Position numbers and translations under genes: made by a program. From the NCBI GenBank assembly GCA_002383375.1, contig DFYR01000060.1:1-35614 (forward strand): a stretch of 35,614 bases of DNA. The letters are read 5' to 3'. The notes below the pieces were generated by a model that searched no databases, was not told the DNA's origin, and was given only the letters and a program-made list of their open reading frames with translations. The DNA is from Spirochaetaceae bacterium UBA4077. GTDB lineage: Bacteria; Spirochaetota; Spirochaetia; Treponematales; Rectinemataceae. Positions 31,298 to 35,614 of this stretch are shown here, piece by piece; the first letter of the stretch is position 1; each line of letters begins with the position of its first letter.

Positions 31298-33007
31298 ATG
31301 CCTAAGATAGAAGTCAACGAATCACTGTTTTTCAAGCTTCTCGGCAAAAAGATGGATGCCGCTTCCCTGGAGGCGATTCTCCCCAACGCGAAAGCCGAAC
31401 TGGACGCCTGGGATGATAGCTCTACCGACATAGACGAACGCACTATTAAGATTGAACTGAACGACACCAACAGACCCGACCTATGGTCCACTGCCGGTCT
31501 GGCCCGTCAGCTCAGGGTGCGGGAAACTGGAGAAGTCCCCTCCTATCCCTTCTTTGTTCCCCTGGGAGAATCCCGTAAAACCACGTATACGGTTATCGTC
31601 GACGAGAGCGTAAGGAAGGTGAGACCTTACCTTGCCGGCTTTGTAGCCCGTGGTCCGGCGATCAGCGACGCCATGCTCAAGGATTTTATCCAAACTCAGG
31701 AAAAGCTCACCTGGAACTACGGCCGCAAGCGCCGCAGCGTGTCCATAGGGCTCTACCGGCCTTCGATCATTGCCTGGCCTGTGCATTTCAGGGGCGCCGA
31801 TCCGGACAAGGAATCCTTTGTACCTCTGCAGGAGACTAGGAACATGACGCTGCGGCAGATCCTCGCCGAGCATCCCAAGGGAAAGGAATACGGCTTTATC
31901 CTCCAGGACGAGGCAGTCCACCCACTGCTCTTGGACGACAAGGACAGGGTTCTCTCCTATCCGCCTATCATCAACTCCGCCGATCTGGGCGCCGTTCTCG
32001 TGGGGGATCAGGATCTCTTCATCGAAGTAACAGGCACTGAGTATCCCTCGGTCAGCCTTACCGCATCCATCCTGGCCTGCGACCTGGCCGACATGGGTTT
32101 CAACATCGAGAACGTGGAGGTTCAATACCCTTACGACACGCCCTTCGGCCGCAGGGTCGTCTTCCCCGGCTATTTCCAGCCCGAGATGAGCGCAGGAATC
32201 GAGGAAACCAAAAAACTGCTCGGTATGGATATGAGCACGGAAGAAGCCAGACAGGCGGCGCAGCGCATGGGGTCCCGGACGAGGATCGAAGGCGATCGGA
32301 TTGTTATAAAGCCCGCCGAATACCGAAATGATTTCCTTCATCCTGTCGATCTCATCGAGGATATTCTCATGGGTATGGGAATGGACAAGTTTCCGCCCGA
32401 GAAACCCCACGATTTCACGATCGGAAGGCTTTCGCCCATGGAGGAGCTCTCTCGCAAAGCCAAGCTCAGCTTTGTGGGCATGGGCTACCAGGAGATGATC
32501 TATAACTACCTGGGTGGGCGCAGAGAATACATCGACAAGATGGGCATCGAACCGGGTTCAGTGGTTAAGATAAGCAATCCCATGAGCGAAAGCTTCGAAT
32601 ACCTGCGCAATTCCCCGCTGCCCGGGCTGCTGGGTACCGAATCGGTATCATCCAAGGCACCGTATCCACACCGGATTTTTGAAATCGGCAAGGTAGCCCT
32701 TTTTGACGAAGCCGAGAATTACGGCATTGCCACACGGCAGTATGCAGGTTTCTTGAGCAGCCATGCCCAGGCGGATTATAACGAGACGGCCTCCCACGCA
32801 GCCACCCTGCTGTTTTACCTGGGCAAGGAATACGCTGTGCGTGAAGCACAGGACTGCCGCTTTATCCCCGGACGCCAGGCAGAGCTTCTCCTGGCAGGTA
32901 AAAGGGTAGGCATCTTCGGCGAGATTCATCCCGCCGTCCTCGAGGCTTTCGGCATCACCATGCCCTGTGCCGGCGGCGAAATTGATCTGGATCTTCTTCT
33001 GAATTGA
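31298..33007 (+). CDS. pheT: Phenylalanyl-tRNA synthetase beta subunit, archaeal type (569 aa)
   Basis: This partner of PheS starts MPKIEVNESLFFKLLG, the archaeal-type N-terminus. IELNDTNRPDLWST (about 48-61) is the conserved B1-like segment. A B3/B4 editing region follows (about 100-265), then B5 (about 280-355), then the catalytic-like core ending in GEIHPAVLEAFGI. It lacks the EMAP-like N-terminal tRNA-binding domain and the C-terminal anticodon-binding domain of bacterial PheT (about 800 aa). GGAG upstream of 31298 fits. It begins 21 bases after pheS. The pair is co-transcribed and forms an alpha2beta2 enzyme. Confidence 0.94.
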   Translation: MPKIEVNESLFFKLLGKKMDAASLEAILPNAKAELDAWDDSSTDIDERTIKIELNDTNRPDLWSTAGLARQLRVRETGEVPSYPFFVPLGESRKTTYTVIVDESVRKVRPYLAGFVARGPAISDAMLKDFIQTQEKLTWNYGRKRRSVSIGLYRPSIIAWPVHFRGADPDKESFVPLQETRNMTLRQILAEHPKGKEYGFILQDEAVHPLLLDDKDRVLSYPPIINSADLGAVLVGDQDLFIEVTGTEYPSVSLTASILACDLADMGFNIENVEVQYPYDTPFGRRVVFPGYFQPEMSAGIEETKKLLGMDMSTEEARQAAQRMGSRTRIEGDRIVIKPAEYRNDFLHPVDLIEDILMGMGMDKFPPEKPHDFTIGRLSPMEELSRKAKLSFVGMGYQEMIYNYLGGRREYIDKMGIEPGSVVKISNPMSESFEYLRNSPLPGLLGTESVSSKAPYPHRIFEIGKVALFDEAENYGIATRQYAGFLSSHAQADYNETASHAATLLFYLGKEYAVREAQDCRFIPGRQAELLLAGKRVGIFGEIHPAVLEAFGITMPCAGGEIDLDLLLN

Positions 33008-33013
33008 AGCTAA

Positions 33014-33049
33014 AGCCCTTCTTTCGGGCGTAATCCCGGAGGAAGGGCT
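33014..33049 (+). promoter_or_regulatory. 15-bp RNA hairpin that buries the comM Shine-Dalgarno
   Basis: AGCCCTTC (33014-33021) pairs with GAAGGGCT (33042-33049). TTT (33022-33024) can pair with GAG (33039-33041) by two G-U and one A-U pair, and CGGG (33025-33028) pairs with CCCG (33035-33038). The result is a continuous 15-bp helix with the six-base loop CGTAAT. The comM ribosome site GGAGGAAGGG (33038-33047) lies inside the 3' arm. The hairpin begins 7 bases after the pheT stop, so ribosomes finishing pheT would not fully unfold it. There is no T-run, so it is not an ordinary terminator. Confidence 0.65.
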
Positions 33050-33052
33050 GAA

Positions 33053-34633
33053 ATGGATGTTTTCGCTTACGAACCCCTCGGTTTTGAGGGCTGCCTGGTA
33101 AAAATCGAAGTGGACCTGCGCAGGGGCATCCCTGCGGTGGATATCGTCGGCCTGGCCGCCGCCTCGGTCAGGGAATCCAGGGAACGGGTTAGGGCCGCTA
33201 TCAGAAATTCCGGCTTCAGCTTTCCCCAGGACCGGGTTCTCATCAATCTTTCTCCAGCCGACCTTCCCAAGGAAGGCTCTCTCTACGATTTACCCATCGC
33301 CACTACAATTCTCTCGGCCTGCGGCATTCTGCCCGACTGTGGGAAACCCATTCTCGCCGTGGGCGAGCTCACGCTGGACGGCCACGTCCTTCCCATACGG
33401 GGCAGCCTGCCGGCACTTCTTAAGGCCCATGCCAGCGGAATCCAGGATTACCTCGTGCCTCAGGGCAATCTGGGCGAAGCCGGACGGCAGAAGTCGGGTA
33501 GGCTCTACGGCATTTCCCATATCACAGAACTTCCTTCAATATTAATCGCGCTCAGGGAGGGGAAGCCCCTGGGCAATCATAAAACCGGCTGTGGCAGAGC
33601 GGGGCTGGCTTTGCCAGCCGGGCAGAGCATCCACGCCGGCCCAGCTCCTATTACCCCCGGGCGAGGCTTGGATTTTTCTGATTATTTCGGGAACAGCGGT
33701 GTGGTGCAGGCTCTGGTCGTGGCTGCAGCGGGCAGGCACAACCTGCTTCTGTTCGGTCCTCCAGGCTCGGGCAAGACAATGGCGGCCATGCGGTTTCCTT
33801 CACTGCTCCCAGATCTGGGGGAGATCCAAGCCCAGGAAGTGGCTGCCCTCTGGTCTCTGCGGGGCAAGGTCTATGGGGATCCAGCAGTCGCAGCAAGGCC
33901 TCCATTCTGCGCACCCCATCATTCGGCTTCCCTGGAGGGACTGGTGGGGGGAGGACGGCCTCCACGGCCCGGGGAGATAAGCCTGGCTCACCGTGGCCTG
34001 CTATTCCTGGACGAAACGCCTGAGTTTGGGCGGGATGTGCTCCAAGCTCTGCGTGAGCCGCTGGAACAAGGCTCTATCAGTGTCGTCCGGGCTGGCATGA
34101 TCCTCCGCTATCCCGCGGACTTTCAGCTTATCATGGCGGCAAATTCCTGCCCCTGCGGCAACCTGGGCAATCCTGCCAAGACCTGTCTCTGTTCGCCCTT
34201 GGAGATCCAGCGGTATTGGAAGCGCCTCGGCGGGCCGCTCTTGGACAGAATCGATATGCGCATCCCGCTATCAATCCCTGAGGGCTCAGCCTTGGTGGAT
34301 AAGCCAGTCTGGACTCAAGCCCAGCTTTGTTCCATGGTCGATGCTGCAGTCACTGTTCAGCTCCAGCGAAGCTCCAGATGGGGAGGCATGTTTAACAGCA
34401 AACTCACGCCTGATCTCATCCAGCAAATCTGTGTTCTCAAGCCCAGGCTGCGGGAGGAGTTCAGGATCAAAGCCCAGGAATTAGGTTTTTCTATGCGCGC
34501 CTGTCATTCGGTGCTCAAGCTGGCAAGAACCATTGCCGATCTCAAAGGGCTCGTTGAGATCAACCAGGAAGCCCTCGAGGAGGCAGTGGGATATCGAGAG
34601 TTCGGCGACGGCTCCAACTATTGGCCTTTCTAG
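33053..34633 (+). CDS. comM: ComM/YifB family AAA+ ATPase (526 aa)
   Basis: This is an Mg-chelatase-like AAA+ protein. In Vibrio, ComM is a branch-migration helicase that helps integrate DNA during transformation; homologs occur in most bacteria, including non-competent ones. Features: an N-terminal Lon-protease-like fold (about 1-165; VDIVGLAAASVRESRERVRAA, VLINLSPADLPKEGS), Walker A LLLFGPPGSGKTM (about 231-243), the APHHSAS segment, Walker B GLLFLDETPEF, and AANSCPCG with zinc-like cysteines up to CLCSP. The C-terminal Mg-chelatase domain has SMRACHSVLKLARTIADL. Its length is slightly above the usual ~507. It starts 45 bases after pheT with a strong Shine-Dalgarno, itself inside a hairpin. 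Confidence 0.94.
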   Translation: MDVFAYEPLGFEGCLVKIEVDLRRGIPAVDIVGLAAASVRESRERVRAAIRNSGFSFPQDRVLINLSPADLPKEGSLYDLPIATTILSACGILPDCGKPILAVGELTLDGHVLPIRGSLPALLKAHASGIQDYLVPQGNLGEAGRQKSGRLYGISHITELPSILIALREGKPLGNHKTGCGRAGLALPAGQSIHAGPAPITPGRGLDFSDYFGNSGVVQALVVAAAGRHNLLLFGPPGSGKTMAAMRFPSLLPDLGEIQAQEVAALWSLRGKVYGDPAVAARPPFCAPHHSASLEGLVGGGRPPRPGEISLAHRGLLFLDETPEFGRDVLQALREPLEQGSISVVRAGMILRYPADFQLIMAANSCPCGNLGNPAKTCLCSPLEIQRYWKRLGGPLLDRIDMRIPLSIPEGSALVDKPVWTQAQLCSMVDAAVTVQLQRSSRWGGMFNSKLTPDLIQQICVLKPRLREEFRIKAQELGFSMRACHSVLKLARTIADLKGLVEINQEALEEAVGYREFGDGSNYWPF

Positions 34634-34701
34634 AGCCGCTCGGCAAGAAATATCGAAGAGGCATCCTAAAGTTGAGTTCTATTTAAAGGCCCATTATTAA
34701 C

Positions 34702-34737
34702 CGCCTAGCCTTTGGTGCTGCAATTAGGCGATTTTCT
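34702..34737 (+). terminator. Weak terminator candidate after comM
   Basis: CGCCTA (34702-34707) pairs with TAGGCG (34725-34730), followed by ATTTTCT. The loop is long (17 bases) and the stem short. A competing stem AAAGGC (34685-34690) with GCCTTT (34708-34713) exists. It is supported mainly by its position between comM and the rRNA promoters. Confidence 0.3.
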
Positions 34738-34760
34738 AACAGTAGAGTTTCGCAACCCAG

Positions 34761-34789
34761 TTGACAAGGCTTTTAAATCCGGGTACTTT
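34761..34789 (+). promoter_or_regulatory. rRNA promoter P1 (candidate)
   Basis: A perfect -35 TTGACA (34761-34766), a 17-base spacer and TACTTT (34784-34789). It lies about 420 bases upstream of the 16S 5' end. The -10 is weak. Confidence 0.45.
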
Positions 34790-34880
34790 CCTCATCGCGC
34801 CTTTTGACGAAGGGGTTCGCGGAAGAATTTGCGAGGGATTTGATGCGGCAAAAACGCTTTGAATTCTTCAAAAATCCGCC

Positions 34881-34894
34881 GTTTTGATCAAAAC
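34881..34894 (+). promoter_or_regulatory. 14-bp perfect palindrome next to the P2 -35
   Basis: GTTTTGATCAAAAC is a complete dyad ending four bases before the P2 -35 box. The half-site is repeated as ATTTTGAT at 34916-34923, running into the -10. It looks like an operator, but I do not know a matching regulator. Confidence 0.45.
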
Positions 34895-34898
34895 GATC

Positions 34899-34926
34899 TT
34901 GACAGAACCATGTCGATTTTGATACC
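34899..34926 (+). promoter_or_regulatory. rRNA promoter P2 (candidate)
   Basis: A perfect -35 TTGACA (34899-34904), a 16-base spacer and GATACC (34921-34926, three of six). Tandem promoters with perfect -35 boxes are usual for rRNA operons. Confidence 0.5.
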
Positions 34927-35018
34927 TTCATCGAGCGCTCTGAAAAAGGGGGACCTTTAGAGGGGCGAGGGATCTTCAACAGTAATTAGGGAAGGGATAG
35001 AAAGAGGTAAGGGGATCT

Positions 35019-35070
35019 CGCAATGCGCTTCGCGCATTGCGTAGCGGATTTCACGAGCCGTGAAATCCGC
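35019..35070 (+). repeat. Two adjacent perfect inverted repeats in the rRNA leader
   Basis: The first hairpin is CGCAATGCGC (35019-35028) with GCGCATTGCG (35032-35041), 10 bp around TTC. The second, two bases later, is GCGGATTTCACG (35044-35055) with CGTGAAATCCGC (35059-35070), 12 bp around AGC. ATTGCG (35036-35041) could also pair with a CGCAAT at 35068-35073, enclosing the second hairpin. Both are fully symmetric, so the same fold can form on either strand; a REP-like mobile repeat is possible, as is an rRNA-processing signal. Confidence 0.75.
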
Positions 35071-35121
35071 AATACCTGGCACGAAGAGGACTCGCGAGAG
35101 GAATCTGAAGGCAAGGTAGTA

Positions 35122-35201
35122 AGGCAGGGAACTGCCTGTTGTTGGCGCGAAAGCGTCGATGACGAAGACATCTTTATGATATCCAACGGGAGCAATCCCG
35201 T
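35122..35201 (+). promoter_or_regulatory. Three GNRA-type hairpins before the 16S 5' end
   Basis: AGGCAG-GGAA-CTGCCT (35122-35137), GGCGC-GAAA-GCGTC (35144-35157, one G-U) and ACGGGA-GCAA-TCCCGT (35186-35201) are short stems. Each has a tetraloop of the stable GNRA class. They occupy the last 90 bases of the 16S precursor leader and probably belong to its folding or processing. Confidence 0.55.
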
Positions 35202-35209
35202 AGGAATAT

Positions 35210-35614
35210 ATCATGGAGAGTTTGATCCTGGCTCAGAACAAACGCTGGCGGCGTGTCTTAAGCATGCAAGTTGAGCGGCAAGGGGGAGCAATCCCCCCTA
35301 GAGCGGCGGACTGGTGAGTAACACGTGGATGATCTACCCATGGCATGGGGATAGTCACTAGAAATAGTGGGTAATACCGAATACGGTCCGTACTGTGAAG
35401 GTACGGAAGAAAGGGTGCTACGGCACCGGCCTAGGATGAGTCTGCGTCCCATTAGCTAGTTGGTGAGGTAAGAGCCCACCAAGGCGATGATGGGTAGCCG
35501 GCCTGAGAGGGTGTACGGCCACACTGGGACTGAGATACGGCCCAGACTCCTACGGGAGGCAGCAGCTAAGAATATTCCGCAATGGACGAAAGTCTGACGG
35601 AGCGACGCCGCGTG
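35210..35614 (+). rRNA. 16S ribosomal RNA, 5' part (3' end outside window)
   Basis: The universal 5' segment AGAGTTTGATCCTGGCTCAG lies at 35217-35236, which places the mature 5' end at about 35210 by analogy with E. coli. GTGAGTAACACGTGG, GGCCACACTGGGACTGAGA and ACTCCTACGGGAGGCAGCAG (35546-35565) follow at the expected spacing. CTTAAGCATGCAAGT and CTAAGAATATTCCGCAATGG are spirochaete-like. About 405 of ~1500 bases are present. Confidence 0.97.

Larger units (their letters stand above)
34634..35209 (+). other. Non-coding leader of the rRNA operon (576 bases)
   Basis: There is no convincing protein gene on either strand. It holds a weak terminator-like hairpin after comM, two promoter candidates (P1, P2), a 14-bp palindrome, an 8-bp inverted repeat between the promoters (GAAGAATT 34822-34829, AATTCTTC 34862-34869), a loose boxA-like GCTCTGAAAAA (34937-34947) just past P2, two adjacent perfect hairpins, and three hairpins with GNRA-type loops running up to the 16S 5' end. 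Such a leader would carry processing and antitermination signals; which element does what is inference. Confidence 0.75.

Noticed and set aside
31481..32410. 309-codon minus-strand frame opposite pheT
   Set aside because: Shadow of pheT; no motif and no promoter.
35023..35274. 83-codon frame running into 16S rRNA, and small minus-strand frames across 34773-35452
   Set aside because: They cross the hairpins and conserved rRNA; the sequence is structural RNA and leader.

Overview
The window is one stretch of a bacterial chromosome, and it looks like a spirochaete close to the treponemes. The partial 16S rRNA gene at the right end carries the spirochaete-like stretches CTTAAGCATGCAAGT and CTAAGAATATTCCGCAATGG. 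The phenylalanyl-tRNA synthetase genes are the compact archaeal-type pair typical of spirochaetes, and there is a large treponeme-like LptD protein. Base composition is moderately GC-rich (my estimate is mid-50s %, not computed), which fits an environmental relative better than a host-restricted pathogen. Genus cannot be fixed from this window.

Layout. (1) 1-4371, minus strand: an ABC export operon of the LolCDE/MacB class, with an ATPase, two FtsX-type permeases and a LolA-like lipoprotein-sorting protein cut by the window edge. (2) 4622-5851, minus: a fold-type I aminotransferase, divergent from (3) ychF, uvrA and lptD on the plus strand (6104-13821). (4) 14074-18473, plus: phoH - pgpH-like HD phosphodiesterase - ybeY - corC, all overlapping, an RNA/ribosome-maturation and c-di-AMP operon. 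(5) 18649-19995: gdhA with its own promoter and a textbook terminator. (6) 20182-26408: an aromatic amino acid block, with aroA on the plus strand converging on a fully overlapping minus-strand operon aroF-aroB-aroC-pheA-tyrA. (7) 26596-29568, plus: a 990-residue protein joining two receiver-like domains to a PEP-synthase-type ATP-grasp and an unnamed C-terminal domain, divergent from aroF. (8) pheS-pheT (29720-33007) and comM (33053-34633). (9) A 576-base, highly structured rRNA leader with two candidate promoters, then the first ~405 bases of 16S rRNA.

Functional themes. The aro/tyrA/pheA operon, aroA and pheST together cover much of the shikimate pathway and the charging of phenylalanine. 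The PEP-synthase-like receiver protein is divergent from the first, PEP-consuming step of that pathway, which is suggestive but unproven. Envelope biogenesis appears twice, in the Lol/MacB-like ABC operon and in LptD.

Most coding content is conserved housekeeping. The less explained signals are the 990-residue regulator/ATP-grasp protein, the RNA structures in leaders (a 15-bp helix burying the comM Shine-Dalgarno, the phoH leader, and tandem perfect hairpins plus a 14-bp palindrome before 16S), and several genes whose -10 box lies only 6-10 bases before an ATG that has no Shine-Dalgarno. I see no CRISPR array, prophage, insertion sequence or tRNA gene.
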